A stretch of 64,000 nt of DNA from Asterella californica (Eukaryota > Streptophyta > Marchantiopsida > Marchantiales > Aytoniaceae). Positions 12,060-25,000 of this stretch are shown one piece after another (the first letter of the stretch is position 1; every line of letters starts with the position of its first letter). Position numbers and translations under genes: made by a program. The notes beneath the pieces were generated by a model. That model was not told the DNA's origin and did no database searches. It saw only the letters and a program-made list of their open reading frames with translations. The DNA lies in NCBI GenBank assembly GCA_036924285.1, contig JAYKYS010000010.1, positions 15,289,001-15,353,000 of the forward strand, read 5' to 3'.

Positions 12060-13880
12060 GCCAAACGCTTACACTACAAGAAAAATTTCCACGATAAAAG
12101 AGTGAGTCTGTAGAACAGACCAGCAGCACGTCGACTTTACTCAGCACAAGCAATGGAAAAACGTGGAGCAGTCTTGAGAGCATCTCGGGTTGTGCCCCTT
12201 CGTGCAGTACCGTGAGACTTTCAATCAAGCTGCCACCGTGGACATGTTCTCCTTACCTAGACTGACACCTCACGCATGTGCTGTAAAATGTGCGAGACCT
12301 GTCACAAACCACAGATTGTGTATGGCGGACGTGCCAACCCTCCCGAAACCGGAACTGCATGCTAGTGTGGAGACATCGATTATTACCAACCCTATGCACG
12401 AGCCTCTGAAACTGAAAGTGCACTGCCAAAAATGCATGTGCGGTTGCGCTTTTATTCTCTATTCGAATAGATTTCTTTTTTCTCTTTAGAACAAACGATT
12501 AGTCTTTGCAAAAAAAATTCCAAGATGACTAAAGAAATGAAAGAGAGAAACAAGTAGACGAGAAATATTTTTTATTAGTCAGTGCCATAAATAACTAAAA
12601 CCATACTGTTTAATACTTGAACTAACTGCAGCCAGGTGATTATGCAAGGAAGATTCGATACTGAAAGTTGGACAATGAGAGGTAATATTTAGTTTTGTCA
12701 TATCACTATTTGTGTTTCTGGTTGGATGTTCCGAAAGAAACCTTCATGGTTTAAGCGTTGAAGCAAACAGTTATATGCGAAGAAAGAATCAAGCTTATTA
12801 ATTATGTAACATAATCTTAGACGAATCACCGTCAGTAAAGTTTTCTTTGGAAGTGGTTCAATGTCTATATTTCTCTCCGATTCAGTTTGTTACTTCTTTT
12901 GGAGTAATATTTGTTCTATTTGTAACTGAAATAAAAAATGAATTTATGTAGTAATGTACCAAGATAATCTTTTGATAGTTGTTTGGGAGTTACACCGTTT
13001 CAGTGGACGTTTAGTGGAAACTAGCTTTTACATAAATATACTTGTCCTTGGAAACTACATTAGACACAATGCGGAACATGGCATCAAAGGTAACAAATAT
13101 AATTTTAGAATAAACATTTAAATTTAAATTTTTAATGTTAACTAAAATTACTAAATTTAAATCTCTACATATAACAAATGTTTGTGAACATGCGATAATA
13201 CACTTGTTAAAAAGAAACTAGAAAACCATAACTGCAGTACGCAGAGGGACTCTCAGTTAAACACTTTATCCACGGTACTACACTTGTCACAGAAAACAGA
13301 AAAATCATAAGTGAAGTTTGTAAAGGGACTCTCATCTTGCTATAAACACTCTTTGGACGAGAAGAGGAAGATATGCATGCTCTCGTAATAATATGCAAGG
13401 AAAACATGGATCCACAAGATCCATCTGGTTGTCTGAGACGGAGAAGAAAATGCACCAAAAAGATGACCAAGAAAAAACAAGAAGAGTAAAATTTCGAGGT
13501 TCTAAATTCACTAGAACCGAATCAAATGCATACCTTCGCAAAACCATGGCATGCGCAGCCACGTGTATGGTGTTATGGTAATCATCCTTATAATTAGCTC
13601 AGGCTTAAGTATAACACAAGCCACATGAGGGAGTGGTTTCTCAGTACTAAACTGCTCGTGGTGGAATCGAGGGGAGAGGATTGAGAAGCCACGATCATTC
13701 TTGTGGTTTAATAAAAATAGATTTTTCATATTATCTAACGGTTCAAATGTATTTTAAGAAATAGTATTCAAAGATTATAATTATAAAAGAAATAAATATA
13801 TATATCATTTATAAAAGAAGTCGTGGTTTATCAAATGGATCGCTTATAAACCTCCTCCAAAAATACAAAGGAAGAGAGAC
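12060..13880. other. spacer, no gene recognised
   Basis: Mostly AT-rich. A loose repeat at about 13200-13345 has ACACTTGT and AGGGACTCTCA twice about 83 bp apart. Short frames on both strands show no family motif. Confidence 0.4.
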
Positions 13881-13889
13881 TTTACATTT

Positions 13890-15490
13890 CTAGAATCCTT
13901 TACGATTTTCTATTCTGCTCTCCAGTCCGGAGCTCAAGCTCACTCCGAATGATAATGCGCTATGACGTCAAACGAGAATACCGTCCTCAATCCGAAGATA
14001 GCTTCTTGGTATCTTTTACTCTTCCATTGCGCGACGTCCTAGTTATTTACTCCGCACAGTACCTCCATCTCCTATCTTCATCTCGCGTCTTAGAGAGTTT
14101 GATACGAAGATCATGAGGATGTTTGATGACATCATAGGACCGGAGACTTTTGACTGTGTGACAAGACCTCTCGCACGTAGGCAGACATCTTTGCCGATAT
14201 CATGTGGTGGGGTGGGCTTATTATCCATGGAGGAGACTGCTCCGGCAGTCTTTTTGGGTAGTTGGGCCCTCTCAGCACCTTGACTCTGTTGTCATTTTCT
14301 CGTGCGAGATAGACCTATTCTAGAGAGCTACGTGACAGAGGTGGAGGATGGTTCTTACCCACTACAAATGTGTCTCCATGAGGCAAGAGATGGCATGACT
14401 CTTGAGACACGTGAGGCACACCCTCGATTCGATACCTTAGTTACCGATGGATCCAACGGACTACAGTCTTCTCTGACGAGACACCACTTCCAGCAGGTTC
14501 TGCACGCTCTCTTAGTGGATCCTTCCATCTCACGAGATACTAGAGCTCGACTCCGCTCTTGTTCAGACAAGGGCGTAGGCTCTTAGCTCATAGCTCGACC
14601 TTGCATTAGAGAGTTCCGACTCGCACCGACTATCTTCTCTACAGCGATGAGGTTCTGCCTAGGCTTGGTACAGCCTGTTGCTTCGGCACTATCCACTTGC
14701 GAGTGCGGTGTCTCGCTCGACACATCGGGTCGCCATCTTGCTCGATGTCCTCATGGTGGAGAGCGGATAGCTACTCACGATGTCATCAGAGACGTCGTGT
14801 TTGTCTTAGCACGGGAGAGTGGTCACATGACGTGGAGAGAGCGTTGGTATGCTCTTCAGACAGGAGGATCAGTGAGAGCTGACTTATACATGATGAGAGA
14901 GGATTAGGTCTCAGTGGTTGATGTGGTTGTCACGGATCCGACACGGGACTCAGTGACGGCACAGGTGATCACCCATCTCCCAGGATGGGCTGCAAGCGTG
15001 ACGGCAGCAGCGAAGGTGACCAAGTATAAGGGTATGCAAGTGAGACATCGCTTCATCCTTTTAGCTTTGGAGATATACGGATCGACAAGTTTGGAGTTCG
15101 ACGTCTTTCTGAGAGACTGTGCTAGAGCTTATCATGAGAGGCGTCAGGAAGTACCACTTTCTCTTTCTTTCTGCATCATGTTTTTTAGGCAGCGAGTTTC
15201 CATTGCTCTACATAGAACTTTAGCAGGAGCAGTTCACAGGAGGGCAATCGCAGTAAATGATGCCTCTTCAGGTGCGCCAGTTGTTTGTAGAGATACTGAT
15301 TTTTTGATCTCCGACATTATAATTACGACAGGAGATTTTAGAGCTACTGATAGCGGGGCTTAGCCCCGATGTTATTCCCTTCGGGGTGGTTGTTGCTTGG
15401 CCCTCCGGGTCCTACTTTCCCTTGTGAGGCTTGATGGGGTCTTCCCATCCGTTTGCTATTCATTGGGTCGCGTTTTACTTTGATTCTTGT
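13890..15490 (+). mobile_element. LINE-like non-LTR retrotransposon, 3' remnant
   Basis: Reading frames broken by several stops give, in order, an RT-tail-like segment with DIIGPETF..VTRPLARRQ, LP.SCGGVGLLS and FLGSWALS (about 14100-14270); a linker (14302-14586); a Cys/His cluster with CECGVSLDTSGRHLARCPHG (about 14697-14760); then HDVIRDVV...ADLYM and VVDVVVTDPTRDSVTAQ (14780-14960). The last block, followed by AAAKVTKY, fits the restriction-like nuclease tail of some LINE polyproteins. Stops at 14584-14586 and 14905-14907 split it. It ends at 15361-15363, followed by about 130 bp of 3' UTR-like sequence. The 5' part, including the RT catalytic core, is missing, as expected of a 5'-truncated LINE copy. 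Confidence 0.65.
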
Positions 15491-15730
15491 ATTGAAGGAT
15501 TAGCTTATGAGAACGGTGCGGAAGTCATTGCCGATGGCAAAGTATTCCTTCACGAGCAGTCGACAGTAAGAGCTTTCTAGCGCAATGGGAGCATCACTTT
15601 CTGGCGGGTCTTGGAAATTTCTGCCATTGGTCGCTAGTGATGTTGTCGTGCGATTAGGCTCAAGTTTTGAGCCGAACTGATCTGCTATGGATGACGCTAT
15701 CAAGGTTATCAGGAATCTCACTTCAGCACG

Positions 15731-16750
15731 ATGTTGAGACAAGCATTGCAAAATTCGCTTCGTGGATTCGGTTTGCGTTGGACTGGCCGGAGCGGTTCTC
15801 CGCGGGTCACATGCTTCAAAGTATCTGAGAGGGCTCATGGAGTCATCAGACGAAAGCCAATTCCAATTTCGCTCGACCAACCAAAATCCCGGAGTGGATC
15901 GCGAATCCATAACCATCTCTGGAGGTCGGACTTCGCGTCAGCTGAGCAGCCAGATCAGGCTCGGGGTGGGCTTCCCCGTTTCCATGTGGATGAGATTCCC
16001 CGGTGCGAGGGGATGGTTGCAAAGGTGGAAGGTGATGAATTCTGGCATATGATCAAAGTTCTTCGATTGAAGGTGAACGACAGCGTGGAGCTGTTTGATG
16101 GGAAAGGAGGGATTGTAGACGGCCGTTTGGTAAGTATAAATCGTCGTAATGCCGAGGTGACTGCCATGGAGTATCCCCGCATTTTGGCTCCAGCAAGACC
16201 AAGGTGGCATGTTGCTGCAGCCTTCTGTACCTTGAAAGGAGGGCGAGGTGAGTGGCTTGTAGAGAAATGTACCGAACTTGGAGCAAGTTCTCTTACTCCC
16301 TTGATGACTGAGAGGTCATCTGTGACGTCAGGTGGCCGTTCCGAGAGGTGGGAGCGAATCGCCATGGCGGCCACTAAACAATGCCAAAGACTCCACTCTA
16401 TGGAAATCAGGCGACCATTGTCGATCGAGTATCTTTTGCCTCAAATAACCGGAGTAGATTTTGCCCTTGTAGCTGCTGCGGAGGCTCCTCCGCTGTTCAA
16501 GTCTCTAGCACAGCTTCCCGGCATTCCTGAGACTGGAATTTTAGTTATCGGGCCGGAAGGAGATTTCACTGTCGAGGAGATTAATGCTTTGATGCAAGCA
16601 GGCGCAAAACCTGTGGGTTTAGGACCCCGAAGGTTGAGGGTGGAAACAGCAGCTGTTGCACTGCTTGCTGGAGTTATGCTAATGTCTGACGTAGACGATT
16701 CTGCCGCGAGACGTTCAGCAGTTGGTGTTCAAGCACATGGCGAGTCATAG
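15731..16750 (+). CDS. rsmE: 16S rRNA (uracil1498-N3)-methyltransferase, RsmE family, probably plastid-targeted
   Basis: RsmE transfers a methyl group from S-adenosylmethionine to N3 of U1498 in small-subunit rRNA. The 339-residue frame is intact and intronless. About 80 N-terminal residues, rich in Arg and Ser and poor in acidic residues, precede the bacterial-type body and look like an organelle transit peptide. The PUA-like RNA-binding domain is at about 82-150. The SPOUT trefoil knot shows LKGGRGEWLVEKCTELGAS (168-186), ERWERIAMAATKQCQR (205-220), VIGPEGDFT (272-280) and LGPRRLRVETAAVALL (297-312), the SAM-binding knot. Bacterial proteins are near 245 aa, so the extra length is the leader. 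The start at 15731 is the first ATG of the frame and keeps the leader. A LINE remnant ends 240 bp upstream. Confidence 0.93.
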   Translation: MLRQALQNSLRGFGLRWTGRSGSPRVTCFKVSERAHGVIRRKPIPISLDQPKSRSGSRIHNHLWRSDFASAEQPDQARGGLPRFHVDEIPRCEGMVAKVEGDEFWHMIKVLRLKVNDSVELFDGKGGIVDGRLVSINRRNAEVTAMEYPRILAPARPRWHVAAAFCTLKGGRGEWLVEKCTELGASSLTPLMTERSSVTSGGRSERWERIAMAATKQCQRLHSMEIRRPLSIEYLLPQITGVDFALVAAAEAPPLFKSLAQLPGIPETGILVIGPEGDFTVEEINALMQAGAKPVGLGPRRLRVETAAVALLAGVMLMSDVDDSAARRSAVGVQAHGES

Positions 16751-18380
16751 GCTTCAGTTTGTGGAGATCAGTTAATCAGTTCCGACGTTGCATTTGAAAG
16801 CTTTGTCGGCGGCGTTCAAGCAGCCTGTTGGAGTAGAATTGGAGAAAATCGAGTTAGCCAAAGTCTTCAAAGCGTTTAGGATCGCTTTCAAGTTTCGGTT
16901 CCAAAGACACACTTCATATGACTTCCTGGCTGTAGTCGGGCTCCGATTGAACGCTACTGGTTGGCAACCAGGTCGAACTCAACTGACACTGAGCGGGAGC
17001 AGAGAAGTTTACATTTCAGCGCAACAGACACATAAACTAGGACTTTATTGTAAAGATACATTGTTTCTGACGGTGCTGTTTTCTCGATCTTTCCGCATAC
17101 CCTGGGGATTTCTTCAGTCATGGTTTGGAAATGTCTGAAAACTCTGTCGTAGTTCGGTGTTTACCATCGACACAACATTTTATATGATTCCTTCATAAAT
17201 ATTCAAGACGAACACCGACACAACAGTTGATATGAAGGAAACATAAATATTCAGAAGGGTGGCAAGCTCCAGCCATGGTGAGGTTGTCTTTTACTACTGT
17301 TTCGGAAGATACACCGAATTTATTTTTACACCAAACATGTCGAAGAGTTTTAGGCGAGTCCAGCAAAAGAGCCCTGGACGCAGACCTCATGGCAAACATA
17401 AATTCAGAATAACGCAAACATTATCTGTGGAGTCCGGTATTACCTCAGTTCTCATTCCAATAGCTCAGTTATCTCATTCCACCTTACAAGATGCAGAGTT
17501 CACTGTCCACAAAAACTCGGAAACGCGTAGTCTTTTAAGAGCACAATTCTTTGGATCATTTCTTCTAACCTTTACAAACTATTGTGAAGGTGTACAATCA
17601 CATTCAAGAAAAGCCGTGCTTTACTTTATTCCCGATGGATACTCAATATATTCATGCCAATTGGTGAGCACAGTTTGAAGAAGCACTATCTCCGGTAAAC
17701 CTGCTCTCCTGGTATCAGAATCATGGGCAGAAAACTTGTAAACGCTGAGTCGAGACACGTCAGGGTCTGGCGGCAACATCTGAATCAGCCTCAGAGACGT
17801 AATTACTAGTTTGCTCCGCCTTCAACGCGCTTGGGCGGGGACTGAGGTTTGCGAAGGACTTGAAATCTCATCCGGAAATGGAGTTTGCACCTTCGCCGGA
17901 GGAAGACTTATGTTCCTGATAAGGAGCTGCACCTCAGCACGCATGACAAATTGGAAGAGCGCGAGAAGTTTTGCTCCAGAACTGTGATAGTGATCTTACT
18001 CTGGGTGCGAGAGTTGGTACGATAGATTGCAACCAGCAAGGACGAGTCGAGGTTTAGGGTTTGGATCAGACATTGAAACCGAATACTTTTAGCGGCAAGA
18101 GTATTCCGTTTTGGTACCCTGTGCTAGCAAATACTCGAGCGAGAAACTGCGAAATTTGAAGACGTAAGGTACACTCATGATTCCTTAGAGTACCGGTCTT
18201 TTTGGCACGAGGCGATGCTTTCAGTGCAAGTTTTTGAAGAGCAATGCTGGAGACTAGCAGAAAACAGTCTTAGAGTGAACGCTTCTGTGGGGTTCTACGT
18301 TTCTCTGCAGAAGTCTGACCACTGGGATCAGTTGTAGGACGAAGAAGATAGAATTGTCGAGCGATTGATTAAACAAAAGA
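16751..18380. other. intergenic region between rsmE and VMS1
   Basis: Probable rsmE 3' region and VMS1 promoter. A 46-48 bp imperfect tandem repeat (CGACACAACA...ATAAATATTCA) is at about 17168-17260. Open frames of 116 and 139 codons (16788-17138, 17259-17678) match no family I know and are not called. Confidence 0.5.
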
Positions 18381-21300
18381 ATGGGGCGGGGAAATTCCGC
18401 ACACACAGGAAAGCCTGAGTATTTGTACCACTGTCCGAACCATTTCTTCGATGCAGCTGCCGTGCATAAAGAGGGAGGACGTTTGAAGCAAATTAGGGAG
18501 GATGTTGGTGACGCAAAGGTAGATGAGCTGGGGAAGGAGCTCACCGAGCTTTCTGTCGCACATAGGGATTCTGAAATCTCGGATGATGCGGGAGACGTGA
18601 ATGGGAATCGGTCAAGTGAATCTGCAAATGACGCGGGAACTAGACTGACTTGCAATCGATGCAAATCTATCTTCCAGTCTTCAGATGAGCAGCGGTCCCA
18701 TTTCAAGTCGGATTGGCATCGGTTGAATGTACGTATTTTCCGACTTCTTTTGTATTTCCTCCAGAATAGGAAAGAACACAAGGACAGGCAATCCGAGGTT
18801 GATTTACGTCCCTTGATCGTTACTTTCTCGCTGGAAGATGATCGTTTACATGGTCATCGAAGTGATCAGACGCGGCTTAATCGGAAGGAAACAAACGTTT
18901 CGTTTCTGGAAGTTGGACGTTCTGCGGGGCAAGGTTCACGGAACGAAACTGAACTTTCTGGGGCTGTAGTACCGTAACATCTATGTCTTGCTCAACTTTC
19001 GTGTTATTGCACAAAAAGGATCACTTTCGTTTTCATAAACCAACACGAGGCTCTAAGGGAAAAGGGAAGGTTCGCTCATGTTCGCTTGCTTCTGATGAGT
19101 CTCCTGTATGACGGAGAATTTCGAGGAAATTGATCAGTCGAATGTATTTTCACGCATCTTCTACTGAATGACAGTCAGTGACATTGCCCAAACTAATACC
19201 CGCACAACTTTAAGGATAATAAAGACTTCCATGGAGCACGTTCTAGGTCCGACTCGTTTCTAACTCGGAGCCTTCTACCCTGTCACACTATAGGTAAAGC
19301 GAAGGCTCGTGGGCAAGGAGCCCATGAGTGAAGATGATTTTACAAGAGTTGCAGAGGGAGAGTGGAAAGGCGATAATGACGATGTGTCAAGTATATCTGG
19401 ATCAGATTCCGAGTCCGATGATCCAGACACCGCGGAGGCTGGAGGTTTGAGGCGCATGACTCGCAGATCCAACCGTATTCACTTTGTACTACAGGACTCA
19501 GGAGAGTCGATCTCTCTGTGGCGGTCAGTTCTTCTGGCTGAGCGAGAATATTTACGAAGTGAGAAGGGTGACGCGGATGAGCAAAGTAAGGACGTACATA
19601 GTTTATCCGAAGAAAAGCTTCTGCAAAGAGTGAAGTCCCTTGTACCTCCTACAGTAAAGGCGAATGAGAATGCAGTTTCTGCCGGACATATCTGGATTGT
19701 TTTGCTGTCCGCGGGAGGGCATTTTGCTGGTGTCGTAATGAACATGCAAGGAGGAGGGGTCCTTGCTCATCACACTTTTCACAGGTACTATGAGTTTTCA
19801 TCTCAATCAGGACGATCTAGGGTAGAGTCAACGATATGTACTCTTCAAGGGTTGCATGCGGTAGCCTTTAGACCATAAACCCCACCCGCTGGCTGGACGG
19901 GCAAGAAACAATGATGGTGAGAAGATGAACACAAAGCAGAAGAGACAGCTACCTGAAGAGGACGTTCGTCCCCACCTTCCAGATTTCAGCCAGGAAAGAT
20001 TTAAATGAATCAACAAAACTGACTTTGTCAGGCTGACCCCAAAAGGAGTTGGACAACAAGGCAGCTGCTTTGGGTTTCGACTCCAGGCGACTGAATCTTC
20101 TGAACAGAGTCGATAATTCAGCTTCCGATGTCACCGACTAGAACAAGATCTAAGTACTAAATTTTACACAGTCTACCAAAATAGTGCACATTATCTTCGT
20201 CCTCAAATTGACAGAGAGTACAAACTGTCTTAGTTCATCTTATTCATCCTGGTGTTCAACGGGACTTAACTTCAGCCTAGTACCTAGGGTAGGGGTTCCT
20301 CAATTGTAGGTCTTGAAGCCAGGTTCCCCCGGGTAAACTCTCGTAAAAATGAAGGATGGCTCTTGTGATGCTTCCATCTTTGTCCTGTGTAGGAAAAGCC
20401 TGCCCATTGCCTGTAGAGCAAACAAGTTGAGCTTGAGAGCGAGTTTAATGCCTATGGTGGCAGTAGCGCTCTGCTGTTTAGTGTACAACGCTGATGAATG
20501 ACACAACTTGCCCAGGTATGTGGTGAGAGCAAAAGCAGGAGGCAGACAGTCTACACGTGATGGCACTGGCCGCGCTCCCAAATCTGCCGGAGCATCTCTT
20601 CGCCGCTACAACGAGATGGCTTTGCAAAAGGTTAGCCATTCTCCCTTTCATGTTAACGTCATGTTCTAGAAGTCGTCAAGTGAAACTGGACCAATACGAT
20701 GAACCTCTGTGTTACAGATTTAGTTATCTTAGGTTTGCTTCCGAGAGAGAACTTCTTATAATTCTGCCTCTGCCGATATTTGCGTTGCTTGAACTGTTTT
20801 CTGCCATTTTGTCTAATGTGTTCGTAAACAGTTTATCTGATCCGTCTGATAGGAAATTCGGGATCTTTTGACCTCATGGGGTGATTACCTGCGGTCTGCT
20901 TCGCACATATTTGTCTATGCTCCGTCTGCAAACGGACAAGCTCTCTTTGGAGGAGAAAATGCTCCACTGGACCGCAATGACCCACGACTGCGGCGAATCC
21001 CATTTACTACGCGTAGACCAACTTTCAAGGAAGCCCAACGGGTTTATCATGTACTGGCAACTATAGCATATGACGAGGACGGGCCCTCCCCGTCACCTGT
21101 TCTAGTTGAGACTCCCGCTGGAATCATAGATGGCAGGACTGGGGGAAAAAAGGAATCTAAACGAAGTGGGAAGATATCTGATGCAGGCAAGAGTAGCGTA
21201 GAAAGTGGTAGGCTGTCAACTTCGCAGAACCCTGGGGATATATCAAGTTCGAGTGGTAAGTTTCGTAGTATTTCTCTTCTGTGGGCACTTGACTTTCTTG

Positions 21301-23062
21301 TAAATCTTTCTATTTGATATTCAGGAACTTAACAGGTCATTTTCCACACATGCAATCGCTGAGTACCAAGATATAATCACACAAATGCACTTCCGTGCAA
21401 GCCTTCACATGGTCGAAAATTTCATCTATGGCTGTCAAAACAGGTGCTGAGGCGCCGACACCTAAAGGAACTCCTTTACATGAGGCTGCGAAGGCAGGAA
21501 ACAACGAGCAGGTGCTCATGCTTTTAGAAGATGGTTTGGATCCTTCCGCCCGAGATGAAAGAGGCAAGACACCGTATGCTCTTGCAGAAGATAAGGAGAC
21601 GAGGAACGTGTTCCGAAGATATATGGCCAGATTTCCAGATCAGTGGGATTGGCATGCTGCCGATGTACCAAGTGCTCTGACAGAGGAGATGGAGATTGCC
21701 CAGGCTGCTAAAGAGGTGTCTCTTGCTTTTCAAGTAGATAGCTTGTTGAGTTATCAAGTCAATAATCGATTCTTAAGTTATCATCCAAGATGCTCGAGTT
21801 TAGTCTAGTGCTTGACAAAATAAAGATTTTAATAGATGTATGTGTAAAGATGGATTTATTAGCGGGAAATTAGTGCTGTGTGTCGGTTGATAGGAAACTG
21901 GTTTCTGGAATGGTGGCGGGCTTATGCTGGGAGAATGATAGGAATACTTGCTTTACACCATTGACCAGAAGAGAAATGTTCTATGTGGTAGCCTTGCAAG
22001 GTGCTAAGCGATTGTGGTGAATATAGTCTATACCAGACGTAAATGAAGAGGTACAGGAGCCGTCTTGTGAATCACGCTAGAGCACGACTTACAGTGTGCT
22101 CAAATTTTGGTCATCAGGCCGAGAAGAAAGCCAAGCGAAAAGAGCTGGAGAAGGAAAGAAAGAAACTGAGAAAAGAGCAAGACAAGAAGAAAGAGGTGCC
22201 AAAATAAACGAATTTACGTGTTCCATTTCTGTTGTTTTGAATTCTACCCGTTCGAAGTGAAGGTTGTTGAGGTCTGCTTAGTAGAGAAGTCACTCATCAA
22301 TGTGATGCGCTTGGAACTGTGCCCTGAAAGTAGTTGTCGGTATGATTTCTCCTTGCGATGTTACGTAGGTTCCTTCCATCCTGTTCATAATCACTCTGCT
22401 TAATTGTCCTTTCGCAAGCTTCCCACATATTTACTTGGGTTAACCACGTACTAACTGTCTTCGAGCAGGCTGAGAAGAAAGCAGCAGAACTAGCTGCTGC
22501 CGCAGTGGCCAACGTACGGGGCACCAAGGATGTGAAAACTTTCTCGAAGGTTCCAGCTCCTGATACCAAGTCAGCTGCATATCAAGCGGTGAGAAGGGTG
22601 TCGCGTGTTTGCCCTCATTGGAACGACATTTTTTAAGCTAATTTTGTAAACACGGTGAGCCTATGTAAAGCGGCTGAAAATCGTCAAGTGGAAATAGTAT
22701 GAAAAGATCGTCCTGAGTAAGTAAGGAAAGGACTTTGTCGACTTTCTCCTGAGGGTCTATATGGAAGCTCATGTGGATGGGTGGTCTATCTGGTGCAGGC
22801 CTTAGCAAAAGCACAAGCTGCTGAAAGAGAAGCAAGAGCGGCTGCTGCAGAGGCTCGAATGCGGGCTCTCATGGCAGCCAAAGAATCTCAACCCGCCCAG
22901 GCGTCTTCAAGCATCTCGGGTAGTTCAAGCCATGGACTGTTGTGCTCGTGCTGTGGGGACTCGTTAGCTGGTAAAACACCATTTTACAAGTTTTCGTATT
23001 CATACTGCAGCACAACATGCGTTCAAGTTCACAGAAAATATCTTGAAAGCGAAGTGCAATGA
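18381..23062 (+). CDS. VMS1/ANKZF1-type peptidyl-tRNA hydrolase of ribosome quality control (8 exons)
   Basis: Vms1/ANKZF1 releases nascent chains from peptidyl-tRNA on stalled 60S subunits and works with Cdc48/p97. The exons are 18381-18728, 19294-19784, 20516-20630, 20853-21255, 21444-21715, 22118-22195, 22469-22588 and 22799-23062. All have GT/AG borders, all phases agree, and they join into 696 codons with no internal stop. Domains: C2H2 finger at 91-113 (CNRC...HFKSDWH), acidic Ser-rich linker near 165, VLRF1 release-factor-like domain at about 230-310 with the likely catalytic Gln291 in AKAGGRQS, ankyrin repeats at about 460-515 (GTPLHEAAKAGN), a Lys/Glu/Ala-rich coiled coil at about 540-640, and a C-terminal Cys cluster (CSCCG 658-662, YCSTTC 678-683). 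This is the best-preserved multi-exon gene in the window. Confidence 0.95.
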
Positions 23063-23225
23063 CCGTTGTTTCCTCTGTAATTCATAGTTAGACGATCTTT
23101 TAGCTTAAGCGCGGATCCTTCTAATAGAGCTCATAGCATCCATTCCAGTGATGTTAATTTTATTACAATGCTGGAGATGGAAGCTCCAGGGTGAAAAGAC
23201 GCCCTCGTTTCATTCAGCTTGAATC

Positions 23226-23420
23226 ACGTGAAGTTTTCACGTGACCTGGTAAGCATCCACGAGTTGTCAACGTCAAGGAAGTCACCGCATGTCAATCTTG
23301 GTTGCCTTTCTAGCTGATGTTTCGGATCATTGAGGAAGTTGCGCAGTTGCTAGTTTATAAAAAGCGAGGGAACTACGATCAAACTCCAACAACGTCAGTT
23401 AAGGCGTTTATGTTTCTAGA
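23226..23420 (+). promoter_or_regulatory. promoter-like module with paired G-boxes and TATA box
   Basis: CACGTGAA-GT-TTTCACGTG gives two inverted CACGTG G-boxes around 23226-23244. ACGTCA-like motifs (CAACGTCA) lie near 23268 and 23392, and TATAAAA is at 23356-23362. Spacing and motifs resemble light- or ABA-regulated plant promoters. The 79-codon frame that follows (23441-23680) is not recognisable. It may be an orphan promoter of a lost gene or chance. Confidence 0.4.
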
Positions 23421-23429
23421 CGATACGTG

Positions 23430-24990
23430 GTGGGAAGGGTATGCATTACCTAGTTGTAGACTACAGAATCTACAGTTGGACTAGCCTGCTGTATGTACAC
23501 AGGGAACACAGGCATTCTCCTTTCGAACAGCTCATGATGTTTATGCAACAGAAAGAGTTTCTAGTCCCAACTTGCCAATCCGCGAAACTTCTACTGGAAT
23601 CCGAACTGGGAAATCTGTGTACCATTAATCTTTCGTTTACTAGCTACAGTAGTGATATGCTACAGGAACTGTCTGTATGAACTAAATTCTGCGATCACTC
23701 AGCCTCTTTATTACCCTTTATTCTTCTCAACCTTCACATGAAAACAGTGCGGGCGAGTCATTGCAACCTAAAGGAATGACAGTACTTGCGGTCAGATCCA
23801 AACTCGTTGTATGCAGTTCTTGGCCCTGGTCTATCAGTGGAATGCTTATGAGGACCTTGTATAGATGTGACAGGTCCTTGGGCTTTACTTCTTTACCAAC
23901 CGGATCATCCGAGACGATAAAACCAGTCAGCTGTGTAGAGCATGACCTACTACTGGGAGTTTATTGCATGAATAACCACACTTTGCTTCGAGACACTGAG
24001 GGTTATCAGGCAGTTCACAGCCAGCAGTCGGTTATGCCTCTTCATCCTTTTTGGGTTTTCTCTCTGAGTAGTGTTTGAACAGTAACGTGCATTAGTCGTG
24101 AAGAATGAGCCCCAGAGAATAGTAATAAGAAAGAACCGCGTAGTCGGTAGAAGGAAACAGCCGTGGTAAGTCATACAAAGTTGTGGGTTATCACAGATCT
24201 AAGTGAAAAGTGAAAAACCGTAAAAATTGTTTTTAAGTCTACATAAATTGACCGCCTTGGAATCATTCCCTGAAAGCCACAAGAATCGAGCCAAATTCAC
24301 TGAAGGTGTCTTTGATTGTTCTATATATATTGTCAGGTGGGATGTTAGTTGTTTTGTTGGAAGTATATCATTTGTGAACGGTTGTATTGTGTAAATCATA
24401 AGTGATTTTTTCGTTCGGATTATTTAAGATTTCGAAGTGTTTATTTGTATGTTGTGTTAGTGAAATACGGAAAGTATTGTTGTTTTAGAAAATAAGATGA
24501 TTAAATTAAAGTAAAGAAATATAAAAGACTCTTAAGTTTGACACTGAATGTAGATCAATCTGTAAACAAGATATTCGACTAAAGAAAAGATCAAAATGCT
24601 TGTGGATATTGCATACGAAATAGTTTGACAAGACATTATAAAAGGTTCATGGCAAAAAAACACACGAGAAACACATAGATACGTAATATAGTTTTGAACG
24701 AAAAGTTGTATTCCTCAAAGAATATTCCAGATTTTTATACCACATGTTCAGGAGAAACATGATTACCAGAGTGTATTGACTTAACTGCATCTCTCAACCA
24801 CGCATAAGGGCAGTTTGTGTGGAGTTTTCTCTAACCTGAATAGTAAGCATAAAGTAGAGAAAAGCTCTTGAAAAGCAAGGGAGAAAAATCTGAATCTAGT
24901 ACATTTTGCATAAAAGAGCAGCATAGCCTTTTAAGATTCAAGAAGAAACTACCAAGAAGACAGTAGAACTTTATGAAGGTTGTGAAGTAC
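23430..24990. other. spacer, no gene recognised
   Basis: AT-rich after 24200. Frames at 23441-23680 and 23761-24078 have no family motif and no convincing splice partners. Confidence 0.4.
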
Positions 24991-25000
24991 TATCAAGAAT

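Noticed and set aside
15500..15916. 138-codon minus-strand frame over the rsmE start
   Set aside because: Antisense to the rsmE leader; no similarity.
17259..17678. 139-codon frame between rsmE and VMS1
   Set aside because: Overlaps a tandem repeat region, has no family motif and no splice partner.
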